A stretch of DNA of 64,000 nucleotides from Kingdonia uniflora (taxonomy: Eukaryota > Streptophyta > Magnoliopsida > Ranunculales > Circaeasteraceae). The notes beneath the pieces were generated by a model. It was not told where the DNA came from. It saw nothing but the letters and a program-made list of their open reading frames with translations, and ran no database searches. This document shows positions 34,411-44,377 of the stretch, in pieces; position 1 is the first letter of the stretch, and every line of letters starts with the position of its first letter. The position numbers and the translations under genes are program-made. The stretch spans positions 1 through 64,000 of the forward strand of contig JACGCM010000172.1 in the NCBI GenBank assembly GCA_014058105.1, read 5' to 3'.

Positions 34411-34419
34411 TGATACCAA
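34411..34419 (-). promoter_or_regulatory. Copia primer-binding site
   Basis: The minus strand reads TTGGTATCA two bases after the LTR end, matching the first part of the initiator-tRNA-Met PBS (TGGTATCAGAGC). The rest (GTCACT) is diverged. Confidence 0.65.
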
Positions 34420-34420
34420 T

Positions 34421-34798
34421 TGTAGGAAAATTATACAATTATAATGATTAATAATAGGCTATGAAAAACAGATTATACAAACCTCTTCTCCTGCTCTTGT
34501 AAAATTCTCTATTTTTGAGCGGAGTCTTCCCTTGGATTGCCTGCATATCTTAATGGGATGGTTTTTAGTGTTATAGCCTCCAAGAGAGACTTCCCCTCTA
34601 TTTAAATTGATAGGGTTTGAGTGGTCTTCCCATTATTCCCTCAGGCCCTAATAAAGAGTAACACTAGGTCCTACCAACCTTAACTTGGTGCAATAATTAG
34701 GCACAACCAATAACGCCTTTACGACCTATTAACATGTGTGCTCTCATGTGCCGGAAGATAAACATTGAGTAGTGCCGATATAAATGGAAAATCCAACA
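34421..34798 (-). mobile_element. Ty1/copia 5' LTR
   Basis: On the minus strand this 378-base unit starts TGTTGGATTTTCC and ends TTTTCCTACA, the TG...CA termini with a TGTTGGA start common in plant copia LTRs, and is followed directly by the PBS. There is no partner LTR in the window, so the boundaries rest on termini and PBS only. Confidence 0.65.
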
Positions 34799-35520
34799 GA
34801 AATGTGTTATTTTTCTTGAGAAGATGAGGCTATGATAGTATAACACAGTAACGTGATTTGGATGAAATGGGTTATTGTATTTACGAAGATGATAATACCA
34901 TTTAATATTTGGTTGAATTAAAGATATGATGGATTTTTTTTTATAAGTCGGGCATTACTTAGTTAGCATCTAGTTGAATTGGAAATAAGATGTTAACAGT
35001 AATGGCCTGGTGAGTAATGTGTTTGGGAGCATAACCTAATTTCTTTTGGTTAAATTTAGAATTATGATGGTAGCAACATTGGATTAATGTGTTTGGGGAG
35101 ATGGGTTTTTTGTTTTTGGCTTTTGCTTTTTCAAAATATATATATTTGGAAATAGTAGGAATTGGGTAGATACTGTGAAACCCATGTAACCTTATGATGT
35201 TTCCAACTTAGCCATCATTCCTACTCATGAATTGGCTGGAACACCTAAAACCCTATAGATCTAAAGTGATATTGCAAATTTAGAACTTATTTCCCTATAT
35301 TATTCCAAATGTGATATACAGGTTACCTTCTAATGTTGCCAACTTAGTCATCATTCTATTCCTAATAAAATCTTTGTATTGTTTAATAGTTATGATTATG
35401 TAACAAAATGTTAAGTATAAAACTTTTCTATTTAGTTTTGATCTCTTGACTTTTTAAGTTGATATACTTCTCAAAACTTCTCGCTTTAGTATTGATCTCC
35501 ATGGATTAATCCTTTGCTGA
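34799..35520. other. No gene; 3' flank of GT47 pseudogene
   Basis: AT-rich sequence without recognisable genes. Two related ~42-base segments containing CCAACTTAG(C/T)CATCATTC occur at 35187-35229 and 35322-35365. This may be the 3' flank or UTR of the GT47 gene remnant, which lies immediately upstream on the minus strand. Confidence 0.4.
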
Positions 35521-35880
35521 TTAATTTAAACCGATAACACCTGCACGACCATTGTCATACACAAAAATGGACTGAGTACTAGCCATATTTTGTCGAAGTA
35601 GTTCCTTCTTCCTTCAAAAGAAATTTTTTATGTGTTTTCGTAGCAAGTTGGGTTGCAAGGCATCACTAACTGGCACAAAAGCAAAGAAATTTGAGTAATC
35701 AACCATGTCTTCAAATGGCTGCTCAATGCTATCACTAACAATCACTGGTACGCAGAGACTTAAGATATCATCAAAGAGCCGACTGAAGTGGGTGTATCTC
35801 CAGCTGAGTGTAAACATATTTCCGAGCTCCTAATTCAATTTATTGACTGCTCCATTCCAATGGCATGATAGGATCAAAAA
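35521..35880 (-). pseudogene. GT47 exostosin-family (ARAD-like) glycosyltransferase, 3' part
   Basis: Reading the minus strand from about 35880 gives a degraded ...FPNATG-like block, EQSIN, a TGA, and [17 protein letters not shown]. After a one-base loss comes [18 protein letters not shown], then [12 protein letters not shown] and SDALQPN. A further TGA is followed by RKKELLRQNMASTQSIFVYD and NGRAGVIG. These are the C-terminal landmarks of plant GT47 proteins; the wording is closest to the ARAD1/ARAD2 (arabinan biosynthesis, Golgi) subgroup as I know it. The remaining 5' part lies at 56172-56441 beyond element A. Two stops and a frameshift make it a pseudogene. Confidence 0.85.
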
Positions 35881-36245
35881 ATTGAGTACGAATGTAGTAT
35901 CCCAGATATTTTTATTTTTTTTATTTTTGTATTTTTCCAGTTTTTTTTATTTGGTTATTTATTATTATTATTCATACATCATACCTCACGCATCCATATT
36001 CATATCATACATCTCGCATTGCATCTCTTTTCTCTTATCAGGGTTTTTAGTTTTTCTTTTCTTCTTTCCTGGATTTCGGTGCTTTCGGTGGTTGCTTAAC
36101 GGAATAGGTGGTGTGTTGAGGTTTTGGGAGCCTGTGGTTTGCTTGGTACTATCATTGCTGATTTTTTCTTGAGTCAGATGAGTTGTTTTTCGTTTTGAGG
36201 GTGATCTTGTGGATCTGAGAAGATTTAGGAATTTTCCTGAAGTCG

Positions 36246-36448
36246 TTCGAACGAGATTCTTATTCGATCAAACGAGAAGACCTATCTCCTGGAATTTGAC
36301 CCAAGACTTCTTAGTCGTTCGAACAACTTTATGGTCCATTCGCACGACCCCTCCTTTCGTTCGAACGACCTTTCGAACAGTTGTTTGTTTCTTGGGTTTC
36401 TTTCCTTTTTGGCTTTTGTCGTTTGAACAACTTTAGCATTCGTTCGAA
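36246..36448 (+). repeat. TTCGAA palindrome array in element A 5' LTR
   Basis: TTCGAA or close variants start at 36246, 36263, 36318, 36339, 36360, 36372, 36422 and 36443. Most full matches lie in CGTTCGAACGAC. Spacing is dominated by ~21 and ~50. The 3' LTR has extra members of this array. Confidence 0.85.
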
Positions 36449-36610
36449 TGACTCTGGCGGTGGTTTTCTCCCTTTTGGATTTCATTTTCATTTCTCTTCC
36501 TCTCTCTCTCATTTTCTCTCTCTCTTCACCTTAACCTTCTCCCTCACTTAATCCTTCCCTCCTTGGTGATTGGTGTTGTTTGTGGGTTGATTCCTCATAA
36601 AATTCATTCG

Positions 36611-36616
36611 GTGAGT
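36611..36616 (+). promoter_or_regulatory. Splice-donor-like site in element A 5' LTR
   Basis: CGGTGAGT follows the palindrome array and the CT-rich stretch at 36480-36565. The equivalent site in the 3' LTR (about 43653) reads CGATGAGT, having lost the invariant GT. Confidence 0.4.
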
Positions 36617-37099
36617 ATTTCATTTTCCTCTCTGTGTTTGGTGATTTCGAATTCTAGGGTTTTGGTTGTTGGATTTGAATTTTAGGTTTTGTATTGGGTA
36701 TCTTAGGTCGTGATTGCGGAGTTGCGTTGTTGTAGGTGTTGGGGTGTGGTGTTGGCTTCATTGTTGCCTCGGATTGTCCTGTCAATTGTTGGGTTTGTAG
36801 TTTGTTGGAGTTCCGAGTTATCCAGCGGAATTTGAGCCCGTTTATCAGGCGAGTATCCCTTCATTGCTAAATTCTTTTACTAGTTTAACCTGTTTTAGTT
36901 AGAGTTATGCATTGGCATTGGGGTGTTTGTGATTAGGTTATAAAGTATATTGTTCCTTCGGTTGTAATTATGGTTTCAGCATTGGTGCTTCCAATTGTTA
37001 GGCATGTAGGCCGTGTTTTCCCTTGTCCTTTAGGAAGTTGTGCATTGTGTGGTACTCTCATGGGCTGCCCTCGGTGGCTGTATTCCAGTCATGGAGAGA

Positions 37100-37235
37100 C
37101 TGATGCTATTGGATGATATGATTGGTCAATTAGTCACTGTTCATCCGTTATTGGATGTTGTGACTGGTCAATTAGTCATTGTTCATCTAAGCTTGGATGT
37201 TGTGACTGGTCAATTAGTTATCGTTTGTATCTATA
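37100..37235 (+). repeat. Tandem repeat within LTR A, ~52-bp unit
   Basis: Units of the type GGATG(T/A)T(G/A)TGA(C/T)TGGTCAATTAGT...TT(C/T)AT followed by variable sequence begin near 37110, 37154 and 37195. The same series is seen at 54651-54740 in the 3' LTR and as a single unit (22850-22885) in the solo LTR. Confidence 0.7.
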
Positions 37236-38279
37236 ATTTGGATTGTTTACCATCCACTGAGGTAGGTGGCTATCCTGTGTGTGTTGGTCAGGTTGTGGCT
37301 GCTAGATTAGGAGTGTTGCCCTTCTCGCAGGCAAAGGATATCATGTGTGTAAGCGGTAGGGGCAACAGCGATGTTCTGATCCATGAGATCTGGGTTCTGT
37401 GTTGGTTTCTTTTATTCTTTTAACTTAACGGGATTGGATACATAAACAAACTCTACATCGGTTGACCCTCGATAAGTTACCAAGATTCTAACATCGGGTT
37501 AAAATAGTAGGTGAGTCATTGGCGACAGGTACTATCATGACTAATCACCGATCTAGGAATATCGGATGGTATGAGACAATTCCTCAAGTACCGGTCTTAT
37601 CCTCCATGAGGTTAAAATTCCTTGGAATAAGTAAAATAAAGTTTGGACGCTGGCTCCGTGGGTTGCAAAACTCGAAACACTCTGATCAAGTGATGATATC
37701 CTTTAGACTGGTCGAGCTTGGACAAGAAATCGTACAATTGTATCCAATTGAGGTCTCGTTAAGGTTATTATGCATTAGCGGTTGATCAGCCCACTATATT
37801 GATTTATAGAGTCTAGTCTTGATTTCATAATGTCATAAACATTCATTTTAGGACAATTCTAGAGTCACACCATATCATATCATAACATATCATTATACCA
37901 TCACAGTATTTCCTCATATTTCATTTCCTTCCATTACCTATTCCTCCTATACTCTGTTCTGCACTTATTTATTCCTTTATTCTACACTTAAAGATTATTG
38001 TACTTTATAGCATCTTTATCTCATTCACCTCCCTCTTTCCACTACACTTGTTATATTAGTATGTTGTTTAGCTCTGTTCGGCATTAGTGAGACATAGTTT
38101 TTTCCACTCTCGCTTTGTTCCCTCCTTTCAGAGGTGAAGTAGCTGCAGGTTTTGCTGAGGGTCTCAGCTGTTTGGTTCCTGTTTGTAGTTGTAGATTTCT
38201 TTCTAGTTATAGTATTTCCTTGTATGATCTTTGATCTTGACGCTGTTTTGTATTCTAGATATTATATTTACGTTTTCAG

Positions 38280-38300
38280 TTATATATATATATATATATA
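38280..38300 (+). promoter_or_regulatory. TATA-like run in element A 5' LTR
   Basis: A TA-alternating run about 180 bases before the LTR end, followed by CTCTTTCTTCCGCTTTATCC. The same arrangement occurs in the 3' LTR and solo LTR A. Probable core promoter. Confidence 0.55.
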
Positions 38301-38481
38301 GCTCTTTCTTCCGCTTTATCCTTTTACTCTGATGATATTGCTATAGTCAATGACTGAGCCTGAACTTGTCTATAGCTCGGCCGTATGTGGGAAAGAATTG
38401 GATGGATTCTCTGACCTGCACATCCCGAATGATAGTAATTGGTATAGCTACCAATTATTGGATTTTGGGGCGTGACAAACT

Positions 38482-38493
38482 TAGTATCAGAGT
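38482..38493 (+). promoter_or_regulatory. Element A primer-binding site
   Basis: TAGTATCAGAGT lies four bases after the 5' LTR. It differs from the tRNA-iMet complement TGGTATCAGAGC by a G-to-A and a C-to-T change. Confidence 0.85.
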
Positions 38494-38631
38494 TATAGGT
38501 TAATCCCTATCTCTATTCTAGCAATCATGAGACGAGTAATTCTTTCTTGATAGAGTTCAGATCGATCCCTTTCGGTTTTACATATTTTATCATCTTTCCT
38601 TATTTCCTGAGGTGTGCCTTCTATTGTGTAG

Positions 38632-39530
38632 ATGGCTAGTGGTAGCAGAGGCAGAGGCCGTGCATTTGGCCGCCGAGGTTTACGCAATGTTGCACTTGCC
38701 GATGAGCCAGTGCTCAATCAGAAGAGTTTGGGGCCTGTCCTGATTAACCATGGTGTTCCTCCAGCTCCAGTAGTCCCAAAGCAGCCTATTACTTTACCTA
38801 CCCTAGTTTTTCCTGGTATTTCAGTGGAGATGAACCAGTTTATGAAGAGTTTCACAACTCATTTTCAGCAGGCCAGGAGCCCAACGGCTAGAGAGTACAG
38901 TTACCTCGAGTAGCTTTAGAAATATAAGCTTCCGACATTTTTGGGCACTACGGTTCCTTCTGAGGCAGAGACTTGGTTCAAGTCTAGAGAGAAGACTTTG
39001 GATGCGATGATGTGTCTGGACGATTAGAGAGTGACACTTTCTACCTGTCTAATGCAGGGTAAAGAAGATCACTGGTAGGATACAGCCAAGAGGATGATAG
39101 GAGAGACTCTGATGCTTTGGGCCTCCTTTCAGAGCCGATTCTTTGAGCAGTATTTCCCGTAGAGTTATAGGGACTCTTGCATTTCTGAGTTTTATATGCT
39201 CGAGTAGGGTGATATGAGTATCTCCCAGTATGATCAGCGAAGAGCATGTTAAGAAGATTTATCCTAAACCAGACTGGGGTCCTTAGCCATTGCGACAGTT
39301 TCAGGGTCCGATTGGTCACCAGCTGAGACCACAGCAGTTTCAGCAGATTTAGCAGCAACAGTTTCAGGGTCCCTAGGGTAGGCAGATTGTTCCGGGTCCT
39401 CAGGGTGGATAGAGACAGCAGCTTCTGGGTCAATAGCAGGGCTAGGGTCAGGGCCACGGGTAGAGCTGGATGTACGTAGTTGGGAAGCGCAGTGCTCGCG
39501 CTACTCCAGCTGTAGTGGAAAGTACGATCC
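38632..39530 (+). pseudogene. Element A gag
   Basis: The ATG at 38632 opens a basic, Gly/Arg-rich N-terminus (ASGSRGRGRAFGRRG), then the gag core: MNQFMKSFTTHFQQARS, LGTTVPSEAETWF and FQSRFFEQYFP. About a dozen in-frame stops follow, nearly all TAG. Aligned with element B's gag, several TAGs sit exactly where B has Gln. Compared with B, the stretch between the gag core and the zinc knuckle is deleted at about 39240, and only the tail of the knuckle (HVKKIYPKPDWG) remains. A Gln-rich region (39290-39460) follows. Confidence 0.85.
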
Positions 39531-39900
39531 ATATTTCTTATTCACCTGTTCGTGTTCTTTTCGATTCCGGTGCATCGTATTCATTCATATCATACATTTT
39601 TTTTGCACTATTGGTTTTGAGTCTTCATTGTTGCATGATGTGATTTCCGTGGGTACTCCTCTCGATTCTTCAATTTCTATTTCTCGTATTTGTAGAGATT
39701 GCCCTATAGTTGTTTGTGGCCGTATTCTTTCAGCAACCTTGTTGGTACTACCGATGCAAGAGTTTGACATTATCCTGGGTATGGATTTGTTATCAACACA
39801 TTGAGTTACCTTAGACTATTTTGAGAAGACAGCTACTTTCAGTATTCCTAGTGAGAAGCAGTTTGTGTTTACTAGATTGGAACCAGCATGGTCAGGGGAC
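39521..39900 (+). pseudogene. Element A aspartic protease
   Basis: ESTIHISYSPVRVLFDSGAS carries the intact DSGAS active-site motif with its Asp at about 39563. A frame change in the T-rich stretch at 39595-39605 shifts to DVISVGTPLDSSISISRICRD, then EFDIILGMDLL and a stop before VTLDYFEK. The order and spacing match the protease of element B. The domain would have cut the Gag-Pol polyprotein. Confidence 0.85.
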
Positions 39901-41410
39901 GGTTTGTTGGCATTCTTGGAGCTAGAGTCCCCGGGTGTTGATGTTAGTATTATCCCGACAGTATGTGACTTTTCCGATATATTCTAGAAGATTCCCGATT
40001 TACCGCCGACAAGAGAGATTGATTTTGGTATAGATCTTTTACCTGGTACAATCCCAATTTCGAAGGCTCCATATCGTATGACACCTGTTAAACTGAAAGA
40101 GTTGTATGATCAGATTTCTGAGTTGATGGAGTAGAAGTTTATCAGGCCGAGTACTTCACCGTGGGGAGCTTCGGTGTTGTTTGCAAAGAAGAAGGACGGG
40201 TCTATGTGTCTTTGTATCGACTATCGCGAGTTGAACAGAGTCACGATCAAGAATAAGTATCCCTTACCTAGGATCGAAGACTTGTTTAACCAACTTCGAG
40301 GAGCACAGTTCTTTTTAAAGATTAATCTCAGGTCAGGTTACCATCAGCAGAGGATTAAGAAGGAGGAAGTTTCGAAGACAGCATTTCGGACTCATTACGG
40401 GAATTATGAGTTTCAGGTTATGCCATTTGGTTTGACAAACGCGCCCGCAACCTTTATGGATTTGATGAACCAAGTTTTCTGGACTTTTTCTAGACCGGTT
40501 CTTCATTGTATTCGTGGAGGACATATTGATTTATTCGAGGACCGAGGCCGAACACGGGGAACTTTTGAGTATCGCCTTACAAACTTTGCGGGAGAACGAG
40601 TTGTTTGCAAACTTCTAAAAGTATGATTTTTGGCAAAAGGAAGTGAAGTTTCTAGGGCACGTGGTGTCCAAGGATGGTATTACGGTTGATCCTTAGAAGG
40701 TTCAGGCAGTAACAAATTGGGCGCAGCCGACAAATCTTATAGAGATTCATAACTTTTTGAGATTAGCCGGTTATTATCACAAATTCATCGAGGGCTTTTC
40801 GCGGATTGCAGCTCCTTTGACTCGCTTGACGTAGAAGGACGTTCGATTTGTTTGGGATGACAAATATAATTTAGCTTTGGCAGACTTGAATATGAGATTG
40901 ACTACAACACCTATTCTTATTGTTCCATCCAGTGGGCAGAAGTATATAGTTTATAGTGACGTATCGCTCAGTGGACTTGGCAGTGTCTTGATACAAGAAG
41001 GGAAGGTAGTTGCTTATACTTCCAGACAACTTAAGGTGCACGAGAGGAACTATCCTACTCATGACCTTGAGTTGGCAGCTGTGGTATTTGCATTAAAGAT
41101 TTAGCGACATTACCTTTACGGAGAGAGGTTCAAACTCTTTTCTGGTCACAAGAGTTTGCGGTACCTTTTCTTGCAGAAGGAGCTGAATATGAGACAGTAC
41201 AGATGATTGGAGTTCCTGAAGGATTATGACGTCGACTTGCAGTATTACCCAGGGAAGGCAAATGTGGTGGTCGACGCTTTGAGCTGCTTGTCTAGGGAAT
41301 TTCTTACACGTTTGATTCTGCGTGAGCTGTTGATGCTTCTTGATGTAGCAGATTCCAGACTGAGTATGTGTTCACGGGGTACGAGTAGCTTTGCTGTTAA
41401 TTTGAGAGTT
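39901..41410 (+). pseudogene. Element A reverse transcriptase and RNase H
   Basis: RT blocks are [69 protein letters not shown] and [15 protein letters not shown]. After a frameshift near 40490 comes a catalytic box reading VFVEDILIY (40508-40534), with Glu for the first Asp of the usual FVDD. RNase H follows with [13 protein letters not shown] and [20 protein letters not shown]. Stops at about 39986, 40131, 40694, 40831 and 41101 are TAG. The enzyme is inactive as encoded. Confidence 0.9.
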
Positions 41411-42876
41411 TAACCTTCATTGATTTCACGGATGATAGAAGCACAGAAGCAGGATGCTAGATTACAGTCTTGGGCTTCAGATGATAGCAGACCAGATTAG
41501 ACAGTAAGTTCTGATGGAAGTATCAGATATAGGGGTATATTATCTGTGCAAGATTCAGAGGTATTGAAGCATGAGATTTTGAGCAAGGCTCACAGTTCGT
41601 GGTACACTATGCATCCAGGCAATACGGAGATGTACTAGGACTTGAAGAGGCATTATTGGTGGGATAATATGAAGCGTTAGATAGATGAATTAGTTTCCAA
41701 ATGTCTTACTTGTCAGCAGGTGAAAGCCGAACATCAAAAACCGGCGGGCAGCTTAAGCCTTTACAGATTCCGAAATGGAAGTGGGAGCACGTGACGATGG
41801 ACTTCATTTTGGGTTTACCGCGGACGAAGATAAATCACGATTTAATTTGGGTGATTATGGACCGATTGACCAAATCGATGCATTTTATTTTGGTTTGCAA
41901 GACTCTGACGGTTGACGAACTGAGTAGATTGTATGTGAGAGAGATAGTGCATTTACACTGGGTTCTAGTGTCTATAGTGTCAGATCGAGTTGCTAGATTT
42001 ACCGGTAACTTTTTGAAGAGTTTCCAGCAAGCTATGGATACTAGATTAGATTTCAGCACAGCATTTCACCCCCAGACCGACGGTCAGACGGATAAAGTGA
42101 GCCAAATTTTTGGGGATATGCTTAGGGCTTTTGTTTTGGACTTCAAGGGTAGTTGGGTTGAGTACTTACCTTGGGCGGAGTTTTCATACAATTACAGCTT
42201 TCAGTCGAGCATCGGGATGGTACCTTATGAGGCTTTATATGGTAGACCATGCAGATCACCGCTGAGTTGGGCAGAGGTTGGTCAGCAGCAGTTTACTGGG
42301 GCCAAATTTAGTTCGTGAGATTACTGAGGCAGTTATAACTATCAGAGATCGGTTACGTACAGTACAGAATCGTCAAAAGAGCTTTGCGCATGTTCGCATG
42401 AGACCTTTTGAGTTTGAGGTTGGCGATCATATTTTACTGAAGGTTTCTCCGATGAAGGGCGTGATGCATTTCAGCAAGAAAGGTAAGTCAGCTCTGAGAT
42501 TTATTGGTCCGTTCGAGATTCTTGCCAGAGCTAGTGAGTTGGCATACTATTTGGCTTTCCCGCCTCAGTTGGACCGAGATCACAATGTATTTCATGTTTC
42601 TATGCTGAGGAAGTATGAACGGGATCCTACTCACGTGATTGATTGAGAGCTCTTAGAGACTCAGGAAGATGCCTCGTATGTGGAGCATCCGGTGTGTATC
42701 TTGGACCGTGAGGAGAAGGTTCTTCGCAGCAAGGTTATTTCTTTTGTGAAGGTGCAGTGGACTCACCATGATCCTAGTGAGGCTTCTTGGGAGTTAGAGG
42801 CGGATGTGAGAGGCCGATATCTACAATTGTTCTCGGGGTATGGTATGTGTGAAATTTCGGGGCGAAATTTTTTTTA
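41411..42876 (+). pseudogene. Element A integrase and chromodomain-like end
   Basis: An N-terminal zinc region (HSSWYTMHPG...CLTCQQ, about 41590-41720) precedes a core with EHVTMDFILGLP, VSIVSDRVARF and HPQTDGQTDKVSQIF, in which the catalytic Glu of the usual QTERVN is Asp. The GPY/F-like module (LRFIGPFEILAR) and VFHVSMLRKYERDPTHV follow near 42500-42640. The last part, ILDREEKVLRSKVISFVKVQ and SWELEADVRG, matches the C-terminal chromodomain-like segment of Tekay-type elements, proposed to guide insertion into heterochromatin. A frameshift near 42300 and a TGA at 42644 interrupt it. Confidence 0.9.
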
Positions 42877-42887
42877 GGAGGGTAGAA
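42874..42887 (+). promoter_or_regulatory. Element A polypurine tract
   Basis: TTAGGAGGGTAGAA lies immediately before the 3' LTR start TGCAGTATCCC, the expected position and composition for the plus-strand primer. Confidence 0.7.
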
Positions 42888-44169
42888 TGCAGTATCCCAG
42901 ATATTTTTATTTTAATTTTATATATTTTTTTTATTTTTTATTTGCTTATTTATTATTATTATTCATACATCATACCTCACGCATCCATATTCATATCATA
43001 CATCTCGCATTGCATCTCATTTCTCTTATCAGGGTTTGTAGTTCTTTTTTTCTTCTTTCCTGGGTTTTGATGGTTTCGGTGGTTGTTTGACAGAATGGGT
43101 GGTGTGTTGAGGTTTTAGGAGCCTGTAGTTGGTTTGGTATTGTCGTTGTTGATTTTGGTTTGTGCCTGATGAGTTGTTTTTGGCTTGAAGGTGATCTTGT
43201 GGATCTGAGAAGAATTAAAATTTTTCCAGAAGTCGTTCGAACGAGATTCTTATTCATTCGAACGAGTAGACCTATCACCTGGAATTTGGCCCAAGAATTC
43301 TTAGTCGTTCGAACGACTTTATGGTCCTTTCGCAAGACCCCTGTTTTCATTCGAACGACCTTTCGAACGAAGTAACATAATCCCTAGTGTGTTGGCCCAA
43401 GGAAATATTTTCATTCGAACGACTTTTCGAACAGCGTTTTGTTTATTGGGTTTCTTTCCTTTTTGGCTTTAGTCGTTCGAACGACTTTAGCATTTGTTCG
43501 AACGACTCTGGCAGTTGTTTACTCCCTTTTGGTTTTCATTTCTCTTCCTCTCTCTCACATTTTTTTTTCTCTCTCTCTTTACCTTAACGTTCTCCCTCAC
43601 TTAATCCTCTTCTCCTTGGTGATTGGTGTTGTTCGTGGGTTGATTCCTTGCCAAATTCTTTCGATGAGTATTTCCTTTCCTTCTCCATCTTTGGTGATTT
43701 CGAATTCTAGGGTTTTGGCTGCTGGATTCGAATTTTAGGTTGTGTTGGGTATCTTGGGTTATGATTGCGAAGATGCGTTATTGCATGTGTTGGGGTGTGG
43801 TTTTGGCGTGATTGTGGCCTCGGGTTGTCCTGTCGTTTATTGGGATTGCATTTTGTTGGAGTTCCAAGTTATCCCGCGGAATTCATGCTCGTTTATCAGG
43901 AGAGTGTCCCTTCATTGATAAATTCAATACTAGCTTAACCTATGTTAGTTAGAGTTATGCATTGGCATTGAGGTGTTTTTGATTAGGTTTTAAACTATAT
44001 TGTTCCTTCGGTTGTAATTATGGCTTTAGCATTGTTATTTCCTATTGTTAGGCATGTAGAGCGTGTTTCCCCATGTCCTTTAGGAAGTTGTGCATTGCGT
44101 GGTACTCTCGTGGGTTGCCCTCGGTAGTTGTGTTCCAGTCTTGGAGAGACTGATGCTATTGGATGTTGT
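42888..44169 (+). mobile_element. Element A 3' LTR, left part
   Basis: Matches the first half of the 5' LTR, beginning TGCAGTATCCCAGATATTT. It is cut after the phrase GATGCTATTGGATGTTGT by element B, with GTTGT (44165-44169) as the left TSD. It contains more TTCGAA motifs than the 5' LTR. Confidence 0.9.
43236..43502 (+). repeat. TTCGAA palindrome array in element A 3' LTR
   Basis: TTCGAA (one member TTCGCA) starts at 43236, 43257, 43308, 43329, 43350, 43362, 43414, 43426, 43476 and 43497. Intervals are 21, 51, 21, 21, 12, 52, 12, 50 and 21. It has one extra ~64-base block (43363-43426) relative to the 5' LTR, so the array changed copy number after or during insertion. Confidence 0.85.
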
Positions 44170-44363
44170 TGTCATGCCCCAAAGTCCAGTAATCGATAGC
44201 TTGACCAATTACTAGATTCTAAGTAGTGCAGGTCAGGGAATCCAAAGATTTTACCCCACAAATAGCCAAGCCGTAGACAAATTCTGGCATGGCTATTCAC
44301 ATATAGCAATAATCTTCATAGTAAAGAAATAACAATACAACAATATAACTCGGAAGCAAAAGA

Positions 44364-44377
44364 CATATATATTCATA
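44364..44377 (-). promoter_or_regulatory. TATA-like box in element B 3' LTR
   Basis: The minus strand reads GAATATATATGTCTTTTGCTT about 195 bases before the LTR end, equivalent to 24360 and 52015. Confidence 0.5.

Larger units (their letters stand above)
30258..34798 (-). mobile_element. Ty1/copia retrotransposon, 3' half missing
   Basis: On the minus strand the order is LTR (34798-34421), PBS, a long leader, gag, a protease/integrase region, and the first residues of RT, ending at about 30260 against Helitron 2. The remaining RT, RNase H and 3' LTR are absent. Integrase-before-RT order and motif content identify Ty1/copia. No TSD can be tested because only one end is present. Confidence 0.8.
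35893..38477 (+). mobile_element. Element A 5' LTR
   Basis: Starts TGTAGTATCCCAGATATTT and ends GGATTTTGGGGCGTGACA, followed four bases later by the PBS. It matches the 3' LTR (after removing element B) and the solo LTR at 21476. It contains a TTCGAA cluster, a CT-rich stretch, a donor-like GGTGAGT, three tandem ~50-base segments (GGATGTTGTGACTGGTCAATTAGT-type, 37100-37230) and a TATA run near 38280. Confidence 0.9.

Noticed and set aside
36282..36512. Open frames rich in VRTT/FER repeats within LTR arrays (also near 43160, 43387 and 53538)
   Set aside because: They are the translation of the TTCGAA repeat array in LTRs on either strand, not genes.
37100..37235. CRISPR-like regularly spaced repeat in the LTR
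   Set aside because: Units are contiguous diverged tandem copies without unique spacers, sit inside an LTR, and the genome is a plant's.
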